A stretch of 64,000 nt of DNA, from assembly GCA_937995875.1 (NCBI GenBank), contig CALKIW010000189.1, positions 22,630-86,629 of the forward strand. Direction: 5' to 3'. Source of the stretch: an uncultured Bacteroidales bacterium (GTDB taxonomy: Bacteria; Bacteroidota; Bacteroidia; Bacteroidales; Bacteroidaceae). Of this stretch, positions 1-8,746 are shown in pieces. The notes under the pieces were generated by a model. It made no database searches and had not been told where the DNA came from. It saw only the letters and a program-made list of their open reading frames with translations. Numbering within the stretch: the first letter of the stretch is position 1; every line of letters begins with the position of its first letter. A program made the position numbers and the translations under genes.

Positions 1-129
1 AAAATTCATCTCCACATTTTTTCTACTGGGCTAAAGTTTGTGCTCTAAGTTGAATGTCCTGACACGGGGCGGGAGGTTTTATAGAGATTGAGGGAATGGT
101 GATAAGGCCTGATGAGGCCCATATTTTCA

Positions 130-774
130 TCATTCATCGTATGCGTCATAAGAGACACAGTCTTCGTCCCACTTATCTTTGGGCTCTGCCGTCTGAAGGG
201 GATAGCCTATGGCAATGACGTTGAGTGGTATCACCTCGTTTGGCAATTCCAATATTTCCGCTATAGCTTTGCAGCGCTCTCTGATGGGGTGGCAGCCTGT
301 CCACACGGCTCCCAGCCCAAGTGCGTGGGCAGCCAGAAGGATGTTTTCGGTTGCGGCGGACGCGTCTTGCACCCAGAACTCCCTGCCGTCTCCATCAAAG
401 GTTTTGCGCGTGTCCCCGCACACAATGATTGCTAAAGGCGCTTTGGCGATGAATTCAGAATAAGGACTGGTTTCGGCAATGGCCTCAAGTTGGTCTTGGT
501 CGGTCACCACAACAAATCGCCAAGGACGCTTGTCGCCGGCGGTAGGAGCTGCCATACCGGCTCTGAGCAGGGTGTCTATCTTGCCGTCTTCTACAGCTTT
601 CTCTTTATAGGCACGCACACTGGCGCGTGTCATGATGTTGTCGATGGCGGGATTGGAAATGGAATCGGTCTTCGCTGTGGCATTTCCCTTTTCATTTCCG
701 CCAATGACCATCTTGCCGCAGACGATGACGAGTGCAATGGCTAATATCAGACTTAATAATGTATTTGCCTTCAT
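130..774 (-). CDS. Membrane-anchored nitroreductase family protein
   Basis: FMN-dependent nitroreductase-fold protein of about 214 residues. From the chosen start it has a hydrophobic N-terminal segment (residues 4-18), which reads as a signal anchor. It continues into a classic nitroreductase opening near residue 50 (TRASVRAY), then AAPTAGDKRPWRF and the later GAVWTGCHP segment. An upstream ATG at 840 would add 22 charged residues ahead of the hydrophobic stretch, so 774 is preferred. The gene lies 87 bases after the FMN-binding membrane protein on the same strand. The two are probably co-transcribed, with the membrane protein feeding electrons to this flavoenzyme; that link is inference. 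The substrate cannot be named from sequence. Confidence 0.85.
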   Translation of the reverse strand: MKANTLLSLILAIALVIVCGKMVIGGNEKGNATAKTDSISNPAIDNIMTRASVRAYKEKAVEDGKIDTLLRAGMAAPTAGDKRPWRFVVVTDQDQLEAIAETSPYSEFIAKAPLAIIVCGDTRKTFDGDGREFWVQDASAATENILLAAHALGLGAVWTGCHPIRERCKAIAEILELPNEVIPLNVIAIGYPLQTAEPKDKWDEDCVSYDAYDE

Positions 775-861
775 AGTATATTCTTTTTGTTTGATTCTGT
801 TGTTTTTATCGATGGAAATAATGGCTGTTCGAGCCTTCATGGTGTCATGAGGGCGAGACTG

Positions 862-1941
862 TTACTTGTTGTTTTCGGAAGCTTTGAGCAGTGTGCCGGT
901 GGGACATACAAATCGACAATATGGGCGTGGCACGAAAACGGCGAGAAGAACAAACACGATTGCCATCACGATAACGACGGTGGCAGCCGATTGGAAGATA
1001 AAAGCTGAGAACACTTCGTAATCCATCCATTCAAATCCCACACCAACAAGCATGAGTATCATGAGTGCGGCAAACAGTGCCTGGCGAAAATATCCCAATC
1101 GCCTGGCAGTCTTCTTACTCATCTTCCATTTCCTGTGGTTTGCCTTGCCGGCCAAGTCCTGAGCTGAGCCGAAAGGGCATACATGGTTGCAATAATATTG
1201 TTTTTTACCAAAAAGCGGATAGATAAACGCCGTGATGAGCATCACGATGGGGATGAGCGATATCCAGACGTTGATGCCATTGGACATATATCCCACAAAT
1301 AACGACCAGTTGAGGAATGTGCCACACCACAGTCCCAGCACTGCTACGTTGAGCGCGAGCTGAACAAGGCGGTAAGTCTTGTTGCGGAAAAACAGCGGGA
1401 CGATGGCCGCCATAAGCACAACAATAAGCCCTGCGATGTTTTTAAGACTAAGATCTATTTGGTCAAAAACGGTGGGAGCGACGGTGTTTTGAGATGCATA
1501 CTGCAAACCGGCCTGCATATTTTGGATAATGGCGCGAGAGGTAAATGTGGCTCCGCTCACCACGTCCACCTTCGCGTTCTGAGCTTCTTCCACAGTTTTG
1601 CCGTTCCAAAGAGTGAGAATCTGCTTTGCTTCCTCAAAAAAATCGGGTGTTTCATTGTTTTTCAGGGCAATGACTTGGCTTACGACTCCGCCTTTCAAAT
1701 GAATTTCCAGAGGCACCGGTCCGGCATAGCCGGGAATGTCTTTGCCCAGCGTTGTCGTGTTGATGATCGTAGTGCCGTCATCGAGAACAGTCATGGGGCT
1801 TATGGCAGCTTGACTCGTCGTGTCTGTCTTTGAGGAATCAGCGAGTTTGTGCCCCCACACCCTGCCGTCGCGCTGAATGGCACATACCACCATGATGACA
1901 AGACAAGTTGCCAATAATACGATTTGTTCTAACTTTTTCAT
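862..1941 (-). CDS. FMN-binding domain / 4Fe-4S membrane protein (NosR/NapH-like)
   Basis: Inner-membrane redox protein of 359 residues. An N-terminal membrane segment is followed by an FMN-binding domain (about residues 60-150). Its SGATFT motif is the NqrC/RnfG-type site where FMN is attached through a Thr. Several transmembrane helices follow, carrying two cysteine motifs, CNHVCPFG (near residue 254) and CRFVCPTG (near residue 345), of the CxxxCP form seen in NosR/NapH-type proteins. Established for the family: electrons pass between flavin and iron-sulphur clusters across the membrane. It is the first gene of a two-gene unit with the anchored nitroreductase. The physiological donor and acceptor are unknown. 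Confidence 0.85.
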   Translation of the reverse strand: MKKLEQIVLLATCLVIMVVCAIQRDGRVWGHKLADSSKTDTTSQAAISPMTVLDDGTTIINTTTLGKDIPGYAGPVPLEIHLKGGVVSQVIALKNNETPDFFEEAKQILTLWNGKTVEEAQNAKVDVVSGATFTSRAIIQNMQAGLQYASQNTVAPTVFDQIDLSLKNIAGLIVVLMAAIVPLFFRNKTYRLVQLALNVAVLGLWCGTFLNWSLFVGYMSNGINVWISLIPIVMLITAFIYPLFGKKQYYCNHVCPFGSAQDLAGKANHRKWKMSKKTARRLGYFRQALFAALMILMLVGVGFEWMDYEVFSAFIFQSAATVVIVMAIVFVLLAVFVPRPYCRFVCPTGTLLKASENNK

Positions 1942-2488
1942 AAATACATAAAGAATTATCCGAATAACATGTCCAACCCTAAAACCTATCTGCCAGACCT
2001 TTATTCCTATCTACAAAAATACGCCAATTATTCCGACGAGCAGGTCGGAAAAGTGCAAATCTAACGTTCCTTATTCCATATTTGGCTTTATTAACAAGTT
2101 CGTGGGATGGCATCATTCAGAACGGGTTAGGCTGTTTGTTTCACGAGTAGCCTTGTTCATACGTAGCCCCTCTCAATCTATCCATGTGTAGCTGAAACTG
2201 CTGTCGTCTCTATTTTATGCTCTCGTCAAGAGAGGATGCCGGTAGTTTCACGGCAATCTTACAACGAGCAATCCCGACACTTTTTGTCTTGTGGAGTATC
2301 GGGATTAGCCTTACAACGTATCGCGGCCTACTTTACAGCGTGCCGGAATTAGCCTTGCGGAGTATCGCAGTCTACCTTGTAGAGCACAGGTGTTTACCTT
2401 GTACTGTCCCAAGTTTTATTCTGCGGCATACGCCTGTTTATTTTGAGGAGCACTCAAAATTATCCTTTCGTTCCGCAGCATCATGCTT
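1942..2488. other. Intergenic region with 22-bp array, no gene seen
   Basis: The stretch lies between the FMN-binding gene and the end of the GH57 gene. A plus-strand reading frame crosses it, but it is antisense to the GH57 tail and has no family signature. The right half is the tandem 22-bp array described separately. Two weak minus-strand matches to the -7 box (CAAAAATA at 2014 and CAAATCTA at 2056) could serve the FMN-binding gene, but neither has a clear -33 partner. Confidence 0.6.
2291..2488. repeat. Tandem 22-bp repeat array, variant 1 (about nine units)
   Basis: Units start at 2291, 2313, 2335, 2357, 2379, 2401, 2423, 2445 and 2467, exactly 22 bp apart. A typical core is GGAGTATCGGGATTAGCCTT, with the final CCTT/TTTT and the TAGCC/TACC block best conserved and the middle degenerate. 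Agreement weakens towards the right, but the phase runs exactly to the TAA stop of the GH57 gene (2489-2491). It shares period and partial consensus (TTAGCCTT) with the arrays at 7.9, 17.2, 35.4, 52.9 and 63.4 kb. Function unknown. Confidence 0.75.
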
Positions 2489-3994
2489 TTACTTCTTTGT
2501 TTCCGTTTTAGCCGTCTTCTTTTTTGTCGTTGCCGATGACTTGGTGCCAGTGGTTTTCGGCTTTGCAGGCGTTGTTGCTGCCTTTGCCTTACGGCTTGCA
2601 GATGCTTTTTTGGCAACCTTTGTCGTTGTTTTTTTCGCAGGCTTCTTTGTCGAAGCAGAGGCTCCTTCGTATTGCTCACGGAGTTTCTCGGCTGCGGCTT
2701 CTATCTTTTCTATCTTAGCTTGAAGGCGGGCAATCTCCTTGTCCTTCATGGCAATCTCCTCGCCTTCGTTCTTGATGGTGGTGAGAAGCGAATTGAGCTG
2801 TTCGTTGTCGATGTCTGTGGAATACATGTTGTTGATTCGAGTGATGAAATCACCAAGTATGTTCATGTAGTTGGTGAAGGCATCGAACGGACTGCTGTAT
2901 ATTCCCCGATCGAGTCCAACGTTGGAGGGTTTGGTCGTCATGAAGCGGAAGTTGTTGCTTGCCTGCAGGTAGTCCCAGTCCTGATTGATGCGTGGGTCGT
3001 TGGCAATGCGCACACGTTCCGACACACTATAGAGCTTGCCAAATGCCTCGCGCTGCATGGAGTTGCCGAGCCAGCAGCTCACGTCGCGCTCCTCGTCTGC
3101 CCACGAGAGTGTGTCGGGCACGTCGAGCGTTCCCACACTCTTGAACTTGTCACATATTTCTGACGGTGTAGAGAAGGTGATGCCTCTCATCTTTGCAAAT
3201 TCAGGCAGGGCTTGGAGGAAATCTAAAATGCGTGACGACAGGGGTTGGGCAATGCCGAGTGCAGAAAGCTCCATGAAGATATTGACTATCTGTGAAGCTT
3301 CGGGCAATGAGGCGATGGTGTCGATGTATTGGTCGGCAAACATGGGGTAGCCTTCCCAGTCGGCATTGTTGAATCGGAGACTGATGTCGTCACTCAACTT
3401 AATGTCGCGCAACAGCAGTTTCAGGTCGGGAGCCAGTGCACAGCCATATACGTAATGTGGCGACTTCCAACCCAACACATGCTTGGCGCCTTCGGTCAGC
3501 ATACCCTTGAATCCCATGTTGTAGGCTTGCAGGCCGATGTCGTCGCTGTAGATGAGCGAGGAGTTGCGCAATACGGTTGGCGCCTTGCCAAAGTATTCCT
3601 TGATTTTTTTACATTGTTTCTTTACATCGAGAGCAAAACATTCTGCGTCGATGAGCGAGGACAGACCGTGCGAATAAGGCTCTGCCAGAAACTCCACACA
3701 ACCGGTTTCGTTGAGTGATTGCAGCTTCTCAATAACCTGTGGAGCGTGCATCTCCATCTGCTCAATGCCCACCCCCGACAACGAGAAGGCCACCTTGAAA
3801 TAGCCGTCGCTTTTCCGAATCATCTGTTCCAGAGCGTTCAGCGCGGGCATATACGATCGTTCAACGATGTCTGTGATGCTACGCTCGTTTTCGTAATCGT
3901 CGTAATAATAGTGGTCGGTGCCAATATCAAAGAAGCGATAGCGTTTCAGGTGTATAATCTGATGTATCTCGAAATATAAACAAATTGTCTTCAT
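2489..3994 (-). CDS. GH57 alpha-amylase-like protein with Lys-rich tail
   Basis: Family GH57 protein of 501 residues, last gene of the glycogen cluster. The GH57 core covers roughly residues 1-400. Visible family landmarks are FEIHQ near the N-terminus, the segment around RNSSLIYSDD (143-152), and LLRDIKLSDDIS (194-205), where Asp197 fits the acid/base Asp. At the position where GH57 enzymes carry the catalytic Glu I read Ser (145 or 146), so it may be an inactive, glycogen-binding or regulatory homologue. As I recall, nucleophile-lacking amylase-like GH57 proteins are known from Bacteroidetes. A short coiled coil (about 405-440) leads into a tail of about 57 residues made almost entirely of Lys, Ala, Thr and Ser. 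The start follows the family pattern MKTICLYF. Confidence 0.85.
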   Translation of the reverse strand: MKTICLYFEIHQIIHLKRYRFFDIGTDHYYYDDYENERSITDIVERSYMPALNALEQMIRKSDGYFKVAFSLSGVGIEQMEMHAPQVIEKLQSLNETGCVEFLAEPYSHGLSSLIDAECFALDVKKQCKKIKEYFGKAPTVLRNSSLIYSDDIGLQAYNMGFKGMLTEGAKHVLGWKSPHYVYGCALAPDLKLLLRDIKLSDDISLRFNNADWEGYPMFADQYIDTIASLPEASQIVNIFMELSALGIAQPLSSRILDFLQALPEFAKMRGITFSTPSEICDKFKSVGTLDVPDTLSWADEERDVSCWLGNSMQREAFGKLYSVSERVRIANDPRINQDWDYLQASNNFRFMTTKPSNVGLDRGIYSSPFDAFTNYMNILGDFITRINNMYSTDIDNEQLNSLLTTIKNEGEEIAMKDKEIARLQAKIEKIEAAAEKLREQYEGASASTKKPAKKTTTKVAKKASASRKAKAATTPAKPKTTGTKSSATTKKKTAKTETKK

Positions 3995-4177
3995 ATACTT
4001 TGAAATTTTACTTTGAACTTTATGATTGCCATGTTCTTTGAACGTTGAGCATTGCTTGTTATCACATTACAGTTGCCGTGTCCTTGGAACATTACTATCA
4101 GAACTTTATGCTTTGTGAGTTGTTTGTTTCGATGCTCTCATCCAATTCTTCTCTGCGAGAAGGGTGGGAGTGAGCGG

Positions 4178-5446
4178 CTAATTCCAATTTAAGGTACGTC
4201 TATACAGTTCTCGAATCCATGCTCCGACTTTATCCCATGTAATCTCTGCCACCTCTCTGCGCCCTTCTTCCTGAAGATAGGTAAAGAGGCTGTTGTTGTG
4301 GCAAATGCTGTATATGGCATCGGCAAGTGCATGGATGTCCCAGTAGTCCACTTTGATACAGTTGGTCAGTATCTCTGCACATCCGCTCTGCTTAGAGATG
4401 ATGGTCGGCGTGCCACACTGCATGGCTTCCAACGGCGAGATGCCGAAGGGCTCGCTCACCGATGGCATGACATACACGTCGGACGCTTTCAGACACTCGT
4501 ACACCTGCTTGCCCCGCATGAAGCCGGGGAAGTGGAATCGGTCGGCAATGCCCCGTTCGGCAGCCAGATAAATCATCTGTTCCATCATGTCTCCCGATCC
4601 TGCCATTACAAAACGGATGTTTCTCGTGCGGTGGAGCACCATGTTGGCGGCTTCCACGAAATATTCGGGACCTTTCTGCATGGTGATGCGTCCGAGGAAA
4701 GTCACGATTTTTTCCTTGTCGGCGTTGTCGCTGCGGGGAATGGCCTCGTTTTCTTCGCTCAGTGGATACACCGCATTGTGCACGGTAAACACCTTGCGCG
4801 GGTCTTGGTGATACTGATGAATGACCGTATTCCGGGTTAGATTGCTCACACACATGATGCAGTCTGCATTGTCCATACCATCTTTCTCGATAGAGTAGAC
4901 GGTGGGATTAACCTTGCCTCGACTGCGATCGTAGTCGGTGGCGTGAACGTGTATGCACAGCGGTTTTCCACTCACCTGCTTGGCGTGGATGCCGGCCGGA
5001 TAGGTGAGCCAGTCGTGGGCATGGATAATATCGAATTCTTCTGCGCGCGCCACCACACCGGCAATAATCGAGTAGTTGTTGATTTCCTCGTGCAGGTTTC
5101 CCGGATAGCCACCGGCAAACTCCATGCAGCCAAGATCATTGACGGGCATATAGTTGAAATCGGAATAGATATGGTCACGATAACGATAATACTCGTTGGG
5201 GTCCATCAGATTGCCCACGCGTCCCTTTACGTAATCATAGTCTACGTCACGATAGGCGATGGGCACACAGTTCATGGGCACAATCCGCGCGTATGTGCGG
5301 TCTTCGTCGCCCCAGGGCTTGGGCAGACACAATATGGTTTCTATGTCTCCCTGCGCATACAGTCCTTCGGAGATTCCGAAGTTGGCCGTGGCGAGTCCGC
5401 CGTAAACATGGGGAGGATACTCCCATCCAAACATTAATACTTTCAT
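4178..5446 (-). CDS. GT-B glycosyltransferase, glycogen-synthase-like
   Basis: Cytoplasmic glycosyltransferase of 422 residues with two Rossmann-like halves. The N-terminus has the starch/glycogen synthase signature WEYPPHVYGGLA (nucleotide-sugar site). The C-terminal half has GRITMQKGPEYFVEA and SEPFGISPLEAMQCG, the E-x7-E motif of retaining GT4/GT5 enzymes. Its position, 15 bases after the debranching enzyme and before the GH57 protein, argues that it extends alpha-1,4-glucan chains, so it is the likely glycogen synthase of this organism. Annotation pipelines may call it only a GT4 family protein. The donor (UDP- or ADP-glucose) cannot be told from sequence. Confidence 0.88.
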   Translation of the reverse strand: MKVLMFGWEYPPHVYGGLATANFGISEGLYAQGDIETILCLPKPWGDEDRTYARIVPMNCVPIAYRDVDYDYVKGRVGNLMDPNEYYRYRDHIYSDFNYMPVNDLGCMEFAGGYPGNLHEEINNYSIIAGVVARAEEFDIIHAHDWLTYPAGIHAKQVSGKPLCIHVHATDYDRSRGKVNPTVYSIEKDGMDNADCIMCVSNLTRNTVIHQYHQDPRKVFTVHNAVYPLSEENEAIPRSDNADKEKIVTFLGRITMQKGPEYFVEAANMVLHRTRNIRFVMAGSGDMMEQMIYLAAERGIADRFHFPGFMRGKQVYECLKASDVYVMPSVSEPFGISPLEAMQCGTPTIISKQSGCAEILTNCIKVDYWDIHALADAIYSICHNNSLFTYLQEEGRREVAEITWDKVGAWIRELYRRTLNWN

Positions 5447-5461
5447 TTGCTGTTCCTCCCT

Positions 5462-7405
5462 TTAATATTTATACTTTTCCAATTTCTCAAGTGAGCGGAG
5501 AATTTCTGCCACATTCATGGCGAACGACACGGCTCCGCGCCCGTGGAACGGGGGATTACCGTCGAAAAGTTCGGGCAGCGTGCCCAGACAGTGATAGAAC
5601 ATTTCGTTTTCGTAGCCCACCATCTGCCGCTCGATGAAACTCAACCGGGTGCGCTTGTAGAGCTTCAGGCAGGCTTCCATGTAGAAACCGCCCAGCCAGG
5701 GCCATGCCGTCCCCTGATGGTAGGCATAGTCGCGTTGCACCTGTGGCCCTATATACATGGGGTTGTAGCCGTTGCTCTTGGGCGACAGCGAGCGCAGCCC
5801 CTTAGGTGTGAGCAACTCGCGCGTACATATATCTATCACATTCTTTTTCTGGTCTTGCGAAAGGGGCGAATAGTCGAGGGCTGCCGCAAAAATCATGTTC
5901 GGACGCACGCTCCAGTCTTGGTCTGAGCCGTCTACGTAATCAAAAAGATAACCGTGCTCATTGACAAATGTCTCCACAAACGACTCTTGGCATTTCGCCG
6001 CGAGCCTTTCGAGCCTATCGGCTTGTTTTTGGTCTTCACCCGTTTCGGCTAAGGCGACACCGAATTTCAGTGCATGATACCACAGCGCGTTAAATTCCAC
6101 GATATACCCTGTGCGTGGCACCACCGGCCGATCGTTGCTCATGGAGTTCATCCATGTCACCGGGCGCTCTTTGCCGTCGGTCTTCACCAGCCCGTTGTCT
6201 TCGAGCGTAAGGTTGGGGTGTCGCTGGTTTTCGATGTAGCTGATGATGTCGAGCACCAACTTGCCATATCTTTCGCCGCATTTCTCGATGCCCCTATCCT
6301 TGGCATATTGCTGAATACACCACACGGCCCACAGCAGCACGTCGGGTTGTTCTATTTCGTATAGTTTCACCGATAGTGGCTTGCCGTCCATAAATTCGCG
6401 CAGTCCTTTTTCTGCGGTTTTCATGGCATCCTTGAAGTAGTCGTTCTCCTCGATAGACAGCGTCAGTCCCGGCAGGGCGATGAATGTGTCTCGGGCACGG
6501 GCCTTAAACCAAGGATAGCCGGCGAGAATGTATTTGTCGCCATTCTTGTCTTCCACATGAAACTGGTGTGCGGCGTTGACCAGACAGTGGAAAAAGTTGT
6601 CGCGCGGAGCACGGTCGTCCACTTCCTTGTCGAACAGCGATCGCAGTCCCCGTGTGTTGCTTTCACTCGTGGAAGCAGCGAAAACCACACTGTCGCCTTT
6701 CCTGACGTTCAATTCGAAATAGCCCGGCACATAGAGGTCTTCGTTCGAGGCATAGCCGCGCTCCTGCTCTTTGGGATATTCGATGCCACGATACCAGTCT
6801 GGCTCAAATACAAAATTGCACTTGCGCGAGAATTGCATATAAAGCTCCGGATACCCGGCATACAGGCAGGTCTTGATGCCGTTGTCCACTTCTTGATAGT
6901 CTCGGTTGATAATGGTGTTCTCGTGCGTAAACTGTCGCACGCTCCTAAAGGCCAGAAAAGGTTTGAAACGCAGCGTCGTCGGCGAGTGGGCATCGAGCAG
7001 CGTGTAACGAATCAGGATGCGGTCTTCATAGTGCTGAAACACCACTTCCTTCTTCATCACTACACCACCGACGCGGTAGACGGTGGTCGGCACCTTGTCG
7101 CAATCGTAAGAGCGGATATATTTGTGCCCCTTCGGACTGTAGTTGTTGCCCTGAAACTTATGCAGACCAAGGTTGAATGCCGCTCCATGCTGAATGACAG
7201 TACAGTCGAGCGAAGATAGGAGAACATGGCCGTCATCGTCGAGTTCTGGTATCGGAACGACGAGCAGGCCATGATATTTCCTCGTGTTGCAATCAACAAT
7301 GGTGGAGCATGAGTAAGCGCCGGAACGGTTCGTGCGGAGAATTTCCTTTGGCAAGGACTCCTGCAAGTTGGTCATCAGCGCTTTTTCGAATCTTATATAA
7401 CTCAT
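5462..7405 (-). CDS. Glycogen debranching enzyme (amylo-alpha-1,6-glucosidase, GH133)
   Basis: Cytoplasmic protein of 647 residues. The N-terminal beta-sandwich domain (about 1-260) opens with the family pattern around LRTNRSGAYSCSTIVDCNTR. The C-terminal (alpha/alpha)6 catalytic domain includes AGYPWFKARARDTFIALPGL and later GTAWPWLGGFYMEACL. It removes alpha-1,6-linked glucose at branch points during glycogen breakdown. It is first in an operon with the glycosyltransferase and the GH57 protein. A well-formed Bacteroidetes promoter (boxes at 7495 and 7522) sits about 90 bases before the start. Confidence 0.93.
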   Translation of the reverse strand: MSYIRFEKALMTNLQESLPKEILRTNRSGAYSCSTIVDCNTRKYHGLLVVPIPELDDDGHVLLSSLDCTVIQHGAAFNLGLHKFQGNNYSPKGHKYIRSYDCDKVPTTVYRVGGVVMKKEVVFQHYEDRILIRYTLLDAHSPTTLRFKPFLAFRSVRQFTHENTIINRDYQEVDNGIKTCLYAGYPELYMQFSRKCNFVFEPDWYRGIEYPKEQERGYASNEDLYVPGYFELNVRKGDSVVFAASTSESNTRGLRSLFDKEVDDRAPRDNFFHCLVNAAHQFHVEDKNGDKYILAGYPWFKARARDTFIALPGLTLSIEENDYFKDAMKTAEKGLREFMDGKPLSVKLYEIEQPDVLLWAVWCIQQYAKDRGIEKCGERYGKLVLDIISYIENQRHPNLTLEDNGLVKTDGKERPVTWMNSMSNDRPVVPRTGYIVEFNALWYHALKFGVALAETGEDQKQADRLERLAAKCQESFVETFVNEHGYLFDYVDGSDQDWSVRPNMIFAAALDYSPLSQDQKKNVIDICTRELLTPKGLRSLSPKSNGYNPMYIGPQVQRDYAYHQGTAWPWLGGFYMEACLKLYKRTRLSFIERQMVGYENEMFYHCLGTLPELFDGNPPFHGRGAVSFAMNVAEILRSLEKLEKYKY

Positions 7406-7494
7406 AGCTGGTAATTAAGGCGGTTATTTTTTATATTAGTTTGTAATAGGTCGTAGAGGATAGGAGCTAAGGCCCCGATAGCCTCTTGCTTTGC

Positions 7495-7525
7495 CAAAGG
7501 TAAGTAAAAATTGATATAAATCAAA
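7495..7525 (-). promoter_or_regulatory. Promoter of the glycogen operon
   Basis: On the minus strand a -7 box TACCTTTG (plus strand CAAAGGTA, 7495-7502) and a -33 box TTTG (CAAA at 7522-7525) are 19 bases apart, the standard Bacteroidetes sigma-A arrangement. Transcription would start near 7488, giving a leader of about 83 bases ahead of the debranching enzyme. Confidence 0.75.
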
Positions 7526-7930
7526 ATAATAAACTGCATATTTTGTTTATTTTTTATTTTTATCCGAATGGACATATTACGTGTTGAGTAAGGGAGTGAA
7601 ATGCAACACAGAAGTATGGAAACAAAAACACAGTTTATAAAAGAGCGCATTTTGTGGTTGGAAAGTTTTTGTCATTCATTTTTTATTACCATTTTTGCAT
7701 TGTGATTTGTGCTGAATGACAGTTTGGGGCATGATCATGTTTTCCTCTGTGGTCGCTTATGCGCCACGTGGATTTCGATGGAAATGGACATGTTTCAGGC
7801 TGAAATACGGTGAGGCTCTGTAAAGAATACTTCACTAAAATTCTGTCAGGATTTTCTGTCGTTATAGCGTGCAAAATGCCAACTTTTGACAATGATGATG
7901 CTGTTTTGGTAGCTCAATAATTCCGGGCCA

Positions 7931-8040
7931 TTGCGATTGGGGCCTAACGGCCTCACGGTAGAGGCCTATTGGCATCATGGAAACGGCTTTGACGCCTCAC
8001 GGTTGCTGCTTTATCGCGATGCGAAAAGGTTCTAACGGTA
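7931..8040 (-). repeat. Tandem 22-bp repeat array, five units
   Basis: Units start at 7931, 7953, 7975, 7997 and 8019, each exactly 22 bp, total 110 bp. Cores include TGCGATTGGGGCCTAACGGC and CACGGTAGAGGCCTATTGGC. Strand is set by the conserved leader, which lies at 8075-8150 reading leftward and includes an 18-bp block (8131-8148) that is the exact reverse complement of 17139-17156. Confidence 0.8.
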
Positions 8041-8074
8041 TGGCGAAGGAGTGGATAAAATGTCGATTTTAAGG

Positions 8075-8150
8075 TTTTTTGAAAACAACGCTCTGATTGT
8101 CAGGTGTTTGTGAAAAGATGCTCATTTTTCGCGTATTTCGGGCAAAAAGA
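8075..8150 (-). repeat. Conserved leader of the 22-bp array element, copy at 8 kb
   Basis: Read on the minus strand it begins TTTTTGCCCGAAATACGC (8148-8131, identical to 17139-17156). It continues with a GAAAAATGAGCAT block and a CCTGACAATCAGAGCGTTGT block. Related blocks sit in front of the arrays at 17.2, 35.4 and 63.4 kb in the same relative order and orientation. Confidence 0.65.
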
Positions 8151-8227
8151 TTGGCATTTTCAAATACGCGCAGCATAATAGAGGTTTTGTCAAGAAATAT
8201 TTATGGAATTAAGATATATACGAAGCA

Positions 8228-8689
8228 ATGAAAAGATTTTTTATATTTACCGTATTGGGGGCGATTTTGGGACTTCTTGTTTGCTGTGGCACGCACAAAA
8301 AAGCTTTCTCTGAGGTAAGGAATGTGGAGTTCACGGTGCTGCGTAACTATTATTTCAACAGCGATGCCATTGTGCCTGCCAATCCGGTAGTAACCACGCG
8401 GGAGCAATTTGAGAAACTGTTTGGAGCGGCTGCCGTGATGGGGAAAGATGGTATTCCTACGGCGATAGATTTCAAACGTCAGTTTGTTATAGGTATCGTG
8501 TTGCCACTGACGAACGATGAAACGGAAGTCGTTCCTACTCATCTCACAACAGACGGGAAAATGCTTGTACTATATTATAAGGTGAACATGGGTGCGCGCA
8601 ACATGTCATCGACCATGCGTCCGATGGCTCTTGTCGCGGTAGACAGGCTGTATCTGGCCGGAGAATGTCTGTTGCAACGGGAATGGTGA
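8228..8689 (+). CDS. Hypothetical lipoprotein, possibly PrcB-like
   Basis: Small lipoprotein of 153 residues. The signal peptide ends in a lipobox-like GLLVCCG, with Cys19 or Cys20 as the lipidation site. The mature part has the shape of a small beta-rich domain (about 35-150): a segment around REQFEKLF, then AIDFKRQFVIGIVLP, then a C-terminal strand region ending ALVAVDRLYL. This order resembles PrcB-type domains, but the match is from memory and weak. It stands alone, transcribed away from the glycogen operon. I cannot assign a function. Confidence 0.75.
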   Translation: MKRFFIFTVLGAILGLLVCCGTHKKAFSEVRNVEFTVLRNYYFNSDAIVPANPVVTTREQFEKLFGAAAVMGKDGIPTAIDFKRQFVIGIVLPLTNDETEVVPTHLTTDGKMLVLYYKVNMGARNMSSTMRPMALVAVDRLYLAGECLLQREW

Positions 8690-8746
8690 GTTTGCATGGC
8701 CGGTGCTCCGGACGGTTGTTTCACCTCCGGCGTGGTCTGATTGTCA

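Larger units (their letters stand above)
7406..8227. other. Divergent intergenic region holding a composite repeat element
   Basis: No convincing gene lies between the glycogen operon and the lipoprotein gene at 8228. The region holds the glycogen promoter, the 22-bp array at 7931-8040, and its leader at about 8075-8150 in inverted orientation. A short minus-strand frame at 7686-7892 has no family signature and is not called. Confidence 0.6.

Noticed and set aside
2217..2723. Plus-strand frame of 168 codons across the 2.3-kb array
   Set aside because: Antisense to the Lys-rich tail of GH57, with very hydrophobic low-complexity sequence that follows from the tail codons; no independent support.
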